DNA of 64,000 nucleotides from Hominenteromicrobium mulieris (lineage in GTDB: Bacteria; Bacillota; Clostridia; Oscillospirales; Acutalibacteraceae): the NCBI RefSeq assembly GCF_020687165.1, contig NZ_JAJEQC010000011.1, one strand, 5' to 3'. Shown here in pieces: positions 51,218 to 60,192 of this stretch. A program made the position numbers and the translations under genes. The notes below the pieces were generated by a model that saw only the letters and a program-made list of their open reading frames with translations, had not been told where the DNA came from and made no database searches. How positions within the stretch are numbered: position 1 is the stretch's first letter; each line of letters opens with the position of its first letter.

Positions 51218-52081
51218 TTAATGCGCGCTGAATACGGATTTTGCAAGGCTTCCCGTTTTGAAAAGCGTAAAACACAAGAGGACGGTATAGCCCATGCAAG
51301 ACCAGATCGCGCCGGATATGTCATCGGTTGCTGCGATTGTCTGTATCAAAACCGCATAAATACCGACGCACACAAGAATTAGAAAAGCCTGAAAACCGAG
51401 GGCAAGCAAGGATTTTAAGTAGTTCTGTCCCATGCCGCCCCATTCACGATTTACCATTGTCGCAACGGGGATAGGGGCGATACTCGTTACAAGGTATATT
51501 TCAATCATGCGCCCGTACACCACCAGCATGATACAGATAGACAACGCTTTCATGGTAAGCCCCACAAAGAGTGATTGAAACCATAGCCCCAAAAGCCCGC
51601 CGACGCTCATAGCGTCCAGCTTTGCTTCTATATCGGTGATAACGGTTGCAATATCTATGCTTGTGTCGGATATGATAACGCCCGCGCTGTCGTTGACGAC
51701 GCTCTGTGTAATGTCAAATACGCCCATGACGATGTTCCAAGTATTTGTTACCAGCAGCACCGCAACAAAGGTTTTGAAAATCCACTTGAAGAAAATCCAA
51801 GTGTCGAGATCGTGCAGATTGTTTTTCTCAATTACAAGCTGGATTAGTTCGTAGCACATGACAAAGGTAATGATAACGCCCGCAATCGGCACAATGACGT
51901 TTTCCGATAGGCTGCGTATCATATTGAATATGCCCGCGTTCCACCCGGCGGGGGTTGTGCCGACTTGCGTTGCGATTTCTCCAACCTCTGTATTTACGCT
52001 GTCGAACAGCCCGGAGAGATTAGAGAGTATTCCGTCTGTCAAAATGCCGCGAAACCAATCTTCAATCATCTGCCATATCAA
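51218..52081 (-). CDS. VirB6/TrbL-like conjugation membrane protein
   Basis: 287 residues with about six membrane helices and the CTn-family segments WFRGILTDGILSNLSGLF at the start and IAPIPVATMVNREWGGMGQNY in the middle. Forms the inner-membrane pore of the type IV apparatus. Its upstream neighbour in the intact ICE is Maff2, now split by an insertion. Confidence 0.82.
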   Translation of the reverse strand: MIWQMIEDWFRGILTDGILSNLSGLFDSVNTEVGEIATQVGTTPAGWNAGIFNMIRSLSENVIVPIAGVIITFVMCYELIQLVIEKNNLHDLDTWIFFKWIFKTFVAVLLVTNTWNIVMGVFDITQSVVNDSAGVIISDTSIDIATVITDIEAKLDAMSVGGLLGLWFQSLFVGLTMKALSICIMLVVYGRMIEIYLVTSIAPIPVATMVNREWGGMGQNYLKSLLALGFQAFLILVCVGIYAVLIQTIAATDDISGAIWSCMGYTVLLCFTLFKTGSLAKSVFSAH

Positions 52082-52154
52082 AAGCTAATCCCTCCTTTCC
52101 CGCGCCCTCCCGCGTGAAGCGGGAGAGCGCGGCGGGTAGTGTTAGTTTGTGGCA

Positions 52155-52235
52155 TTATCCAAACAGGCCGGAGAGCAGCGGGACAAGGGTAAGGCCGATA
52201 AGGGCAACGCCGCCGCCCGCCATCAACTGTTTCAT
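52155..52235 (-). pseudogene. maff2, 3' half, separated from its 5' half by a nested element
   Basis: The minus-strand reading MKQLMAGGGVALIGLTLVP followed by LLSGLFG and a stop is the C-terminal helix of the Maff2-family conjugation membrane protein. The N-terminal half lies at 62630-62781. The coding break coincides with the repeats that bound the 10.4-kb element. Confidence 0.85.
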
Positions 52236-52279
52236 ACCAAAATAGGTGTAAAACTCTGCTCGATGGCGGGCGGCGGCGT
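52207..52279. repeat. 18-bp perfect inverted repeat at the element's left junction
   Basis: The sequence 52207-52224 (part of maff2) recurs as its exact reverse complement at 52262-52279, with 37 bp between. The second copy runs directly into the element's terminal repeat. Confidence 0.8.
52219..52235 (+). repeat. Attachment-site repeat, left
   Basis: GCCATCAACTGTTTCAT; it matches 62630-62646 (GCCATGAGCTGTTTCAT) at 15 of 17 positions. These are the two crossover-site copies left by site-specific insertion of the element into maff2. Confidence 0.7.
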
Positions 52280-52294
52280 GTCAAGAAATTTATG
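52272..52294 (+). repeat. Terminal inverted repeat of the IME, left
   Basis: GGCGGCGTGTCAAGAAATT and the next bases match, inverted, the right-end segment 62552-62577 (core GTCAAGAAAT). Probably the recombinase-binding arm at the left end. Confidence 0.6.
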
Positions 52295-52327
52295 GAATTT
52301 TTTTAGAACCGCCCCGGCGGGAACAGG

Positions 52328-53992
52328 TCAGGCCGTGACCTGTTCCACCTCCGGGATGGGTTTGAGATTAAAATGAATTTCAATAGAAATGTGTCGTGTC
52401 TTATCGCTGTCGATGTGTTCATGGACAACGATTTCTTTAATCAGACGGTTGAGGGTGGCAGCGTCCAGCTCCGTGATGTCGGCGTATTCCTGAATGGCGT
52501 CCACCCATTGCTTGGCGTCCACGGCAAGGCGGATTTCATCAGCCAGCTTCCTGCGCCCCTGTTCAACCCGTTCCTTTAGTTCAGCCTGTTCCTTCTGCGT
52601 CTTATCCAGCATGAGATTGAAGTTTGCTTCGCTGATACGTCCGGCAACCATGTCCTCATAGAGCCGCAGCACCATTTTTTCCAGTACCTCAATCCGTTCC
52701 TCGTGCTTCGTCAGGGAACGCTCCAACGCTTCCCGCTGGCCTTTCTGCTCGGCTTCACAGGTGTTGGTAAGCCGTCCGGCAACAGCTTCCCCGTCCATCA
52801 GGGCGGCCTTCGCACATTCCCGGATTTTGTTCAGCACAAGGCGGTAAAGGGTTTCGTACTCCACACGGTGCTGGGTACAGTGCTGTTTCCCATAGGCATT
52901 ATAGGTCTTACAGGAATAAATCTGCTTCGGGTGCTTGTCGTTGGTGTAGCGGATAGTCAGTGATTTCCCACACTCGCCACATTTGAGAAGCCCCGCAAAC
53001 AGGCTGATTTCCCCGGTCTGGCGGGAACGCTGCCGGGATTTCAGCTTGTCCTGCACGATGTCAAAGCTCTTGCGGTCAACAATCGGCTCATGCCGTTCCT
53101 CCACCACAATCCAGTCCTGCGGCTTTTTTTCCCCGATGGTGCCGATTTTGAAGCGGTAGTCCTTCTTCTGGGAAGCGATAGCCCCGGTATAGACGGGATT
53201 CATCAGGATGTCCTTGATTACCGAAAAATCCCACATATACCGCCCGTTTACCGGGTCTTTCTTTTCCCATTTAGTGCGGACATTGCGGAAGCCCCGTTCC
53301 CGGTTCCACCATGTAGGGCAAGGCACCTTCTGTTCTTCCAGCCTGCGCCGGATAAAGTTCGGGCCGTGTCCTTCCAGCGCCCAGCGGAAGATTTGCCGGA
53401 CAATGGGGGCGGTTTCCTCGTCCACCAGCAGATGGTTTTTGTCCTCCGGGTCTTTCTGATACCCGAAAGGGGCGATACAGCCGGTAAACTGGCCTTGCTG
53501 GGCTTTCAGAAGGTAAGAGGAATGTACCTTCTTGGAAATATCCTTGCTGTACATCTCGTTGAGGATGTTCTTGAACGGCGCAATGTCGTTATTCTCCCGC
53601 ATGGTGTCGATACCGTCATTCATGGCGATATAGCGGACGCCGTGGCGGGGAAAGAAGTCCTCAATGAGTGTGCCGGTCTGCAAATAATTTCTGCCCAACC
53701 TCGATAAATCTTTCGTTATGACAAGGTTTATCTGCCTGCGCTCGATGGCTTTGAGCATCCGTTTCAGGTCGGGGCGCTCCATGTTCAGCCCCGTGTAGCC
53801 ATCGTCCTGATAGACTGCCACAACCTCCCATCCCTGCTTTTCGCAGTATTTTTCCAGCATATCCCGCTGGTTGGCAATACTGGCGCTCTCCCCGTCAAGG
53901 TCATCGTCTTTGGAAAGCCTGCAATAGATGGCTGCCCGGAAGCTGCCTGCCAGTATTGCGTCCATGTCTGTATATTCATATCCGTTCATCAT
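52328..53992 (-). CDS. Large serine recombinase of the IME
   Basis: 554 residues. Catalytic-Ser strand AIYCRLSKDDD, DDGYTGLNMERP, DLSRLGRNYLQTG, then the recombinase domain, zinc ribbon (CGECGKSL, later CKTYNAYGKQHC), a coiled coil (~430-500) and an intact C-terminus ending in the IEIHFNLKP strand. It should integrate and excise the IME through the maff2 site. It is clearly different from the ICE recombinase, so the two act on different sites. Confidence 0.92.
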   Translation of the reverse strand: MMNGYEYTDMDAILAGSFRAAIYCRLSKDDDLDGESASIANQRDMLEKYCEKQGWEVVAVYQDDGYTGLNMERPDLKRMLKAIERRQINLVITKDLSRLGRNYLQTGTLIEDFFPRHGVRYIAMNDGIDTMRENNDIAPFKNILNEMYSKDISKKVHSSYLLKAQQGQFTGCIAPFGYQKDPEDKNHLLVDEETAPIVRQIFRWALEGHGPNFIRRRLEEQKVPCPTWWNRERGFRNVRTKWEKKDPVNGRYMWDFSVIKDILMNPVYTGAIASQKKDYRFKIGTIGEKKPQDWIVVEERHEPIVDRKSFDIVQDKLKSRQRSRQTGEISLFAGLLKCGECGKSLTIRYTNDKHPKQIYSCKTYNAYGKQHCTQHRVEYETLYRLVLNKIRECAKAALMDGEAVAGRLTNTCEAEQKGQREALERSLTKHEERIEVLEKMVLRLYEDMVAGRISEANFNLMLDKTQKEQAELKERVEQGRRKLADEIRLAVDAKQWVDAIQEYADITELDAATLNRLIKEIVVHEHIDSDKTRHISIEIHFNLKPIPEVEQVTA

Positions 53993-53998
53993 AACCGT

Positions 53999-54196
53999 TT
54001 ACCCGCACAATCCAGACGGAACACGGTTCTTCTGAACCTCATCCTTATTATACTCTAAATCTTGTGTTTTCGCAAGATTTTCTTTGCTGGTATTCTGCCC
54101 ATATTTTTGGGCAATCAGGCTCACAAAGACGTCTGTGGCGTCCAGTTCGCCGTCAAAAACTGTGGTAACATGAATCTCTGTTTTCGTTTTTGCCAT
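53999..54196 (-). CDS. Small IME protein of unknown function
   Basis: 65 residues starting MAKTKTEIHVTTVFDGELDA, with GGAGGA upstream. It ends 6 bp before the recombinase start, so the two are probably co-translated; it occupies the place of TnpW-like accessories. I do not recognise a named family. Confidence 0.6.
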   Translation of the reverse strand: MAKTKTEIHVTTVFDGELDATDVFVSLIAQKYGQNTSKENLAKTQDLEYNKDEVQKNRVPSGLCG

Positions 54197-54241
54197 AGGC
54201 AGTTATCCTCCATAATAGAATAAGCCAGACAAGGAGAAGGT

Positions 54242-54426
54242 CGGCAACGAAGTCCGGCAACGGGCTTCAAAAAACCTGAAAACTATCTCTGTCTGGCAGT
54301 TTGGCTCTTATTTTTATTTTCTTTTATTTTTCTGTTGTTTTGGTTGCTGATAAGGGGAAAAGCCCGCAGTTACGGGGGGTTTCCCGGCAACCGGCTCGGC
54401 AACGGGAGTGCAACAGGGTCGGCAAC
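54242..54426. repeat. Iteron-like CGGCAAC repeats
   Basis: Five copies of CGGCAAC at 54242, 54255, 54385, 54397 and 54420, mostly 12-13 or 23 bp apart, in the 240-bp gap between the VirE-like gene and the small protein. No gene lies here. They could be binding sites for a replication or recombination protein. Confidence 0.45.
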
Positions 54427-54438
54427 CGGCTGCATTTT

Positions 54439-55833
54439 TCAGAAGGGAAGCTCCATCTGTTCCGTGACTTCCTCAAATCCTTCCGGGATTTTTTCAGCTC
54501 CGTTGCTGATGTCCGTTGCTTTCGTTTCACGCTCCCAGCCCTTTTGCCTGCCGTATTCCGGGAACACACGGGGGTTGGAAAAGTAATTCCAGCCCGTCAC
54601 GCAATGGTTCATGATGTCGTTGACTTCCCGGATTTCCCATTGCTTCGGCTCGTCAAAGGGGTGGTTCAGGGCTTCCTTGAAAAGCTGCTTGGAACACACC
54701 ATGCCGCCGGTATAGCGGTCAAGGTATGCCTGTATCATCCCGGCCTTGGTGTCCTCCGGCATGAAATCCCGCTGGTGTTCTTTGAGATAGCGCACCATTT
54801 CCGGGCTGAAAGACAGCTTAAAATCCCCGCTGCGGTAAACCGTCATGGCTTCTGCCCAGACCTGTGCAAGATAGGCTCTGGAAGCGGCTTCGTCCTCCAA
54901 AATGTGAACCTCGGCCTGTTCCGGGTACACCATGACCGGCAGGAAGCGCCGGTTGCCGGAACGGTCAAGGGGCAGGAAGTCAAGGGCATTGGAAGTGCCG
55001 CCGAACACACATTGCCGCAGCCTGTCCTCCGGGTGGGTTTCGTATGGGATTTTATAGACCTCCTTCTGTCGGCTTAAAAATGACTTGATTTCCTCAATGC
55101 TCTTGGCATTGGCGGTGGCAATCATCTCCGACATCTCGATAATCCAGTGGCCTTGCAGCTTGCGGTACACGTTATCATCATCCAGCTTCCGCAAATCATC
55201 GGAAAACCACTCGTCTTTTACTGCCAGCAGCCGGAAAAAGGTGGATTTCCCGGCTCCCTGACCGCCCACCAGACAGAGCATGACTTCAAATTTACAGCCG
55301 GGGCAAAATGCCCGGTGGATGGCTCCCAGCAGGAACAGCCGCAGGGCTTCATAGGTGTACTGGTCGGTGTCGGCTCCCAGAAAGTGGCGCAGGCAATAGC
55401 GGATACGCTCCTGCCCATCCCATGAAAGGCCGTTCAGGTAGTCCCGGACGGGGTGGTAGCCGTTTTCATTGGCAACAATCCCGATGGCGGCGGTAATCTT
55501 TTTCTCACTGGTAAGCCCATAGGTTTCTTCCAGATACAGGAGCAGATAGTTCATATCCGTGTCCGTGATGGCGGTGCCGATGCGGTGGTAGCCGATGGGC
55601 TTTACAATGTCCACTCGCTCGGTCAGCAGATTTTTTGCGATTGCCCCGGAAAGCAGCGGGTCATTCTGAAAGACGGTCAGGCAGTTGCGGATACTGTTGC
55701 GGACGCTGCCTTTCTCGGTGCTTTCCAGCATGGCCTTTACTTCCTCAATGCTCCGGGGCGGGGCTGCTTCTTGTATGGTCTGTTCTGCGGCCTGCCGTAT
55801 CTTGGGCGGCAAGCTCTGCCATTCGTCTTTCAA
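54439..55833 (-). CDS. VirE-family (virulence-associated E) replication helicase-like ATPase
   Basis: 464 residues. Walker A GGQGAGKSTFFRLL (~189-202), the Walker B/sensor strand HWIIEMSEM and GTSNALDFLPLDRSGNRRF. The VirE domain resembles superfamily 3 helicases and works with CHC2 primases in IMEs and phage satellites, giving autonomous replication after excision. Overlaps the primase gene by 89 bp. Confidence 0.85.
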   Translation of the reverse strand: MKDEWQSLPPKIRQAAEQTIQEAAPPRSIEEVKAMLESTEKGSVRNSIRNCLTVFQNDPLLSGAIAKNLLTERVDIVKPIGYHRIGTAITDTDMNYLLLYLEETYGLTSEKKITAAIGIVANENGYHPVRDYLNGLSWDGQERIRYCLRHFLGADTDQYTYEALRLFLLGAIHRAFCPGCKFEVMLCLVGGQGAGKSTFFRLLAVKDEWFSDDLRKLDDDNVYRKLQGHWIIEMSEMIATANAKSIEEIKSFLSRQKEVYKIPYETHPEDRLRQCVFGGTSNALDFLPLDRSGNRRFLPVMVYPEQAEVHILEDEAASRAYLAQVWAEAMTVYRSGDFKLSFSPEMVRYLKEHQRDFMPEDTKAGMIQAYLDRYTGGMVCSKQLFKEALNHPFDEPKQWEIREVNDIMNHCVTGWNYFSNPRVFPEYGRQKGWERETKATDISNGAEKIPEGFEEVTEQMELPF

Positions 55834-56382
55834 GATTGCTCACTTCCTTTCCATAGTCAACGATAAGGACTGCCCGTTCCTCCATATCCGGGGAGAGCAG
55901 CACATCCAGCAGATATTCCACATGGGATTGCTTCTGCAAGGCTTCCACAAAAAGCGGGTGCCATGCTTCTTCCGGCATCTTAGGGGCATAGTCCCGTTTC
56001 CAGCGGCGCAGAAGATGGTAATAATCGGACAGCACCCGGAAGCAGTAACGCTCCATGCGGCAAAACCGCTGTTCCGGGGTTTCCTGCCGGGGTTTGGGTT
56101 TTCTCCTGCCGGGTGGTTCCCTGTCCTCATAGGGGATGGAGAACTCCTGCGCCAGCATGAGGGCGGCTTCCTTCGGACTGACAGCTTCCAGACGGGAAAC
56201 AAAGTCAATCACATCCCCGTCTGCCTGACAGCCGAAACAGTGAAAGCGCCGGTCAACCTTCATGCTGGGGTTTTTATCAGCATGGAAGGGGCAGACACAC
56301 ATCCCGTTTCGTCCCACCCGGATTCCAAAATGCTCCGCAGCCTGCCGGGTGGTAACAGACTGCTTGACAGCTTTAAATACAT
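55745..56382 (-). CDS. CHC2 zinc-finger primase
   Basis: 212 residues from the ATG at 56382 (AGGAGGA upstream). The DnaG-type zinc finger lies at about 30-65: CVCPFHADKNPSM and FHCFGCQADGDVIDF. The rest is helical, with no Toprim domain, so it is a short primase that probably acts with the VirE-like helicase. Ends in TGRRTDHTRSS, diverging within the overlap with that gene. Confidence 0.82.
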
Positions 56383-56450
56383 TCAAATAAATCCTCCTGA
56401 AAATAAGAAAAGCGCCTGTCATTCTCGAAAAAGAAAATAGCAAGCGCCTA

Positions 56451-58040
56451 TTAAAGTTCCATATCCTGTTTTTTCTCTGTGCGGGGCTGCTTCCGTTTCT
56501 CGGCCTGTTCTTCCCGGATACGCTGCGTCCGGCCTTTGACTGCCTGCTGGATGGACGGTTTCTTTCCCGGCTCGGCGGTCTGGCGGTACTGTTCAGACGG
56601 AAGAACCTGATTGAGCCAGTGACGCACATCCCGGAGAATCTTCACATCCTCCTGTAATGCGGACAACCGTTCCTTATATCCGGCAACTTCTCCGGCAAGC
56701 TGTGTCTGTTCCTCATTCAGCTTTTTAATGCTGTACTTCTTCTCCTTCAAATGCACCTTGAAATAACGGATAGCGGCATTATAGGCGTCCAGCTCGTCCC
56801 GATGGGCGGCGGCAAACTGTTCCCGTGGCTTCTTAAACCGGATGGCAGCATACTCCACATGAACCGGCTTATGGGCTTCAAAGTTGGCGATATGGGAAAG
56901 CAGGGTGTTGATTTCTTTCATACGCTGTTCTTTCGGCTTCATCTCTGCCCGGATGGAAACGGCCTGCCCGCTGACGGTATCCAGATAAGCGTCCAAACTC
57001 TGCACAGTGGACAGCTCCTTTTCCCGCAGATAGCGGATAGCTTCCATAACCTTGTTGAAATCGGCAACGCTGCCTGTAAGCTGGCCTTTGCTTGTCCAGC
57101 CTGTACGTTCCTCCCGGCGCAAATCCAGATATTTCCCCAGCAGCTCCGGCAGGGTGGGTTCCTTCGATTCCTGCAAGGCTTCCAGCAGGGCGGCTTTTTT
57201 CTCCTTCAGGTCTGCAATCCAGCCTTTCAGGTGGCGTACCATCTGCCGGATAGATTGCATAAGGGAATTGGCGGCTTTGATGTCCCGGTTCAAGTTGCCG
57301 ATGTTGGTCTGTATCCCTCGTTTCTCCATCTGGCTGACTGCTGGCCCCATATGGACGGTGGGGATTTTATCAAGCCCCTGCCGTTCATAGGAACGAAGGT
57401 CAAGGCGCTCCGGGCGTCCGTTGGCTTCCAGATAGCGGTTAGCGGTAGCCGCCCAGCCCTGCCGCCAGATCTCTCCGTACTTCTGGTCGTTCCAGTCCAC
57501 GGTATCCTCCTTGTGGCTTTTCCAGCTCCCGGACGGGAGCCGGATACGCTCGCCGTTCTCGTCAAGGTCATAAACCTTCCGGCTCTTGGGAAGCCATTTC
57601 CCGTTTTCGTCCATTGCCCGCATGGTCAGCAGGATGTGGGCGTGGGGATTCCCATTCCCTTTGTCGTGGATGGCAAAATCGGCAATCATGCCTTTAGAAA
57701 CAAAAAACTCCCGGCAGTAGTCCCGGATAAGGTCGGCGTGCTGTTCCGGGGGGATTTCCCTCGGTATGGCAAGCACGATTCTCCGGGCAAGCTGGGAGTT
57801 CCATTGCTTCTCGATAGCTTCGGCGGCGTTCCACAAAGTATTGCGGTCTGCATACGCTGGTGGGGCGTGGGGCGGCAGCATGATTTCTGTATGGACAATC
57901 TCGCTTTTATGGGAATAGTATTTCTGCTTCTGGTCGTACTCGGAAAACAGCCGTTCCCCACTCTGGTAGGCGGCAGACGCAACGGCTGACTGGTGGTTGC
58001 TGCGCTGGATTATTTTTATATCATGGTGTGGACAGGGCAT
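56451..58040 (-). CDS. MOBQ-type relaxase (MobA/MobL) of the IME
   Basis: 529 residues. N-terminal MobA/MobL domain: KIIQRSNHQSAVASAAYQSGE with the catalytic Tyr, and the metal-histidine motif AIHDKGNGNPHAHILLTM. Long coiled-coil C-terminus (~270-520). It nicks the IME oriT and lets it move through a conjugative channel supplied by another element. ATG with GGAGGA upstream. Confidence 0.9.
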   Translation of the reverse strand: MPCPHHDIKIIQRSNHQSAVASAAYQSGERLFSEYDQKQKYYSHKSEIVHTEIMLPPHAPPAYADRNTLWNAAEAIEKQWNSQLARRIVLAIPREIPPEQHADLIRDYCREFFVSKGMIADFAIHDKGNGNPHAHILLTMRAMDENGKWLPKSRKVYDLDENGERIRLPSGSWKSHKEDTVDWNDQKYGEIWRQGWAATANRYLEANGRPERLDLRSYERQGLDKIPTVHMGPAVSQMEKRGIQTNIGNLNRDIKAANSLMQSIRQMVRHLKGWIADLKEKKAALLEALQESKEPTLPELLGKYLDLRREERTGWTSKGQLTGSVADFNKVMEAIRYLREKELSTVQSLDAYLDTVSGQAVSIRAEMKPKEQRMKEINTLLSHIANFEAHKPVHVEYAAIRFKKPREQFAAAHRDELDAYNAAIRYFKVHLKEKKYSIKKLNEEQTQLAGEVAGYKERLSALQEDVKILRDVRHWLNQVLPSEQYRQTAEPGKKPSIQQAVKGRTQRIREEQAEKRKQPRTEKKQDMEL

Positions 58041-58192
58041 AGCGTTCCTCCTTCCTGTGGTTGATTTTGGGCAAAAGAAAAGCAGGAAACCGTTTCTGAT
58101 TTCCTGCTTAGTGGTGTCGCTGGTAGGCGATTAGTATTCAGTTTTGAAGGTTCGGGTCAGGTTGGCTCGATGATGGAAAGCTGTCTAATAGC

Positions 58193-58552
58193 TTAAAAGT
58201 TTTTGTTCGCAAATTTACTTGTAATTCCAGTTTCTGTTTTATAAAATCCAAAAATCAGAAAAATAATTCCAACAACTACTCCTGCAAATACGGTAGTCTG
58301 TGTAGAAATATTAAGAAGAAGTAAGGATATACACAAAACGATTTCTACCAAACCTAATGTTTTGCCAATACCAATAAAAATATTAGGTGCTATGCTTTGT
58401 GCATAATCCCAATGCTCTTGTGACTTCCGAGATGTAGGCGTATTGTATCCGTTACCGGATGTCATATCTTTTACCGGGTGCTTCTTTAAGATATATCCTA
58501 CAAAAACCATAACAAAGGGTATGATGAAATTCAAAGCAATCAATCCATACAT
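58193..58552 (-). CDS. SdpI/YhfL-family membrane protein
   Basis: 119 residues with three to four membrane helices and the family loop TPTSRKSQEHWDYAQS. In Bacillus SdpI is the immunity protein for the SdpC killing factor; short homologues are widespread with unknown roles. The gene is much more AT-rich than its neighbours and interrupts the mobilization genes, so it is cargo. The 150 bp after it are empty. Confidence 0.75.
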   Translation of the reverse strand: MYGLIALNFIIPFVMVFVGYILKKHPVKDMTSGNGYNTPTSRKSQEHWDYAQSIAPNIFIGIGKTLGLVEIVLCISLLLLNISTQTTVFAGVVVGIIFLIFGFYKTETGITSKFANKNF

Positions 58553-58799
58553 AAAACCATCTCCTTAGATAGTGTTCGTCATTAGCTTTATTATACTACG
58601 GGCAGTCCTGTTTTGGAATAGATAAATTGTAAACTTGCTGGACGGGAACAGCTTGCAGCGCAAGGTGTTCCCGGGCGGCAAGTCCACAAAGGGGTAGCTG
58701 GCGCAGCCAGCGCAGGGGAAGTGTAGCGTCCCCTGTGATGATTGGAAGCAGCCGCAACGGTGCTGAAAATCATCCGCTTTCCGCAGGAAGCCCCCGGCA

Positions 58800-58839
58800 G
58801 GGCGCAACGCACCGGCTTGACCGGTGTATAGTTGCGCCC
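58800..58839. other. Candidate MOBQ oriT of the IME
   Basis: A nested hairpin: GGGCGCAAC (58800-58808) pairs with GTTGCGCCC (58831-58839), enclosing ACCGG-CTTGA-CCGGT. The bases ACCGGTGTATAGTTGCGCCCT resemble the inverted-repeat-plus-GCGCCCT nick region of the RSF1010/R1162 MOBQ oriT. It is next to the DUF3847 gene in the otherwise empty 58553-58839 stretch, which has further inverted repeats (CGGGAACA with TGTTCCCG; AGGGGA with TCCCCT). Confidence 0.5.
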
Positions 58840-59142
58840 TTACTCCGTAAGGGATTCCCCGGCTACCCGCCCTTTCACGCTTTCTGCAACTATTTCCTTC
58901 ATGCCACTTTGAGAAAATGCCTGTTTCAGAATGTCCATCACATCCTCGTCTGTCAGCACTTCCGGCCTTAAAAGGAAACTTTCCAGCATAGCTCCTCTGG
59001 TACAGAGCCGGTGCGTCCGTTCCTTCCGGGTAAGCTGCTTCACCTGGTGTTCCAGTATTTTTTCTTCATGCTGCGCCCGCCGCAGTCTGGCTTCGCCTTT
59101 GGCAATCTCCTGATTCAGCTTTTCCAGCTTCTCATTTATCAT
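58840..59142 (-). CDS. DUF3847 mobilization accessory protein (MobC-like)
   Basis: 100 residues: a coiled-coil N-terminus (LEKLNQEIAKGEARL) followed by LTRKERTHRLCTRGAMLES and an acidic helix. This family sits beside MobA/MobL relaxases in IMEs and probably binds oriT, which is predicted to be at its 3' end. Overlaps the RepA-like gene by 4 bp. Confidence 0.75.
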   Translation of the reverse strand: MINEKLEKLNQEIAKGEARLRRAQHEEKILEHQVKQLTRKERTHRLCTRGAMLESFLLRPEVLTDEDVMDILKQAFSQSGMKEIVAESVKGRVAGESLTE

Positions 59143-59471
59143 GGCAGCCCTCCTTTGGGAAGCAGCGTGTAAATGCGGTTTGGTTCTCCCACACCCCGGC
59201 GCACCCGCAGGATAAGCCCGATGTCCTCCAATTCTTTCAGGGAACGCTTCACAGTGACGGGGCTGCGGGAGAGGGCTGCCGCTAATTCCATGATAGGAAA
59301 ACGGACAAACAAAATGCCGTTGCTATCCTCTATCCCTGCCGTAAGGGTGGTGTTCAGCAGACGGGCATACATGATTTTTGCTGTGCTGCTGATCGGCAGC
59401 CGAAGCATTGCGGCGGGTAGCGGCATACAAGGCGGCAGAACCGTGTCTGCGCTCATAAATTCAAATTCCAT
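59139..59471 (-). CDS. Replication-initiator-like winged-helix protein
   Basis: 110 residues. A winged helix (STAKIMYARLLNTTL, then LAAALSRSPVTVKRSLKELE) ending in RVRRGVGEPNRIYTLLP matches the N-terminal DNA-binding part of RepA_N-type initiators and related helix-turn-helix proteins. Too short for a complete initiator; may help replicate the excised circle or regulate the mob genes. Confidence 0.65.
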   Translation of the reverse strand: MEFEFMSADTVLPPCMPLPAAMLRLPISSTAKIMYARLLNTTLTAGIEDSNGILFVRFPIMELAAALSRSPVTVKRSLKELEDIGLILRVRRGVGEPNRIYTLLPKGGLP

Positions 59472-59657
59472 TTAACTGATTTTCTCCTTTCGCTTGGCTC
59501 GTTTTGACAGGTAATGGGGGCAGTCTATCACGACAGCCCGGAAACTCTGCTTGCACTTATGCTGGCACTTCCGGCACAGGTCGTTGTAGGCCACACGCCC
59601 CCGGTCATTGAGGAAGAAGGAAAGCTCCAACTTCCGTTTCTTGCTCATTCTCGGCAT
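59472..59657 (-). CDS. Small cysteine-rich IME protein
   Basis: 61 residues starting MPRMSKKRKLELSFF, with CRKCQHKCKQSF and a later CPHY that could bind zinc. GGAGG lies 4 nt before the ATG at 59657 (a second ATG at 59647 is possible). It abuts the RepA-like gene. The family is common beside it in these IMEs; function unknown. Confidence 0.6.
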   Translation of the reverse strand: MPRMSKKRKLELSFFLNDRGRVAYNDLCRKCQHKCKQSFRAVVIDCPHYLSKRAKRKEKIS

Positions 59658-59768
59658 AGTGCCTCCTATCATAGAAAATCCGCCCATTTCAGCCGTAACA
59701 ACGGGAACAGGCGGATAAAGGTTTTTGGTGTCATGTTTCGGGGCGATTTTCAAGGAAAATACGGCCAT

Positions 59769-60176
59769 AGAGCCGCTTTGAAATGCCCCATAGTATTACG
59801 GACGGGGCAGACTACACCCCGCCGATTTGTCGTGTTTGGGTAGCGTTTTGGTATCAGTTCTGCCGGGTTGTCCTGCTGTCGTTCCTGCCCCTGAATCTCA
59901 CAGCGGCGTTTCGTTCCCGTTGGTACGCTCGCTGCGGTCAAGGTTCCTCCATTTCCTTGCCGCAGGTCGTTGCGCTACATCGCCGGGGAGCATATCCCAT
60001 CAGGCCGGTCATTCGATTGGAAATAATCCATCGATGAACTGACTTAATCATAGCTCATTTTTGAACCCTTTCCCGTATGTCCATAAAATAGGAAAACCGC
60101 CCCAAAATCGAAAAATTCCACGATTTCGGAACGGTATATGGTATAATAAGGAATAACAGCGGCAGCCAGCCGCAGG
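59769..60176. promoter_or_regulatory. Long intergenic region with promoter of the XRE regulator
   Basis: No gene is credible in this stretch. Near its right end an extended -10 (TGGTATAAT, 60139-60147) lies about 45 bp before the XRE start. The left part is GC-rich and could hold the IME replication origin, but no iterons or AT-rich unwinding element stand out. Confidence 0.4.
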
Positions 60177-60192
60177 AAGGAGCGATGTGTTT

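Noticed and set aside
54242..54426. CGGCAAC heptamers as a CRISPR or integron attC cluster
   Set aside because: Repeat units are only 7 bp with irregular spacing and no integrase of the integron type; iteron-like sites are the more modest reading.
58565..58812. Two overlapping minus-strand frames between SdpI and DUF3847 genes
   Set aside because: Cys/Pro/Ala-rich translations of a GC-rich region full of inverted repeats; no ribosome site. Interpreted as the oriT region.
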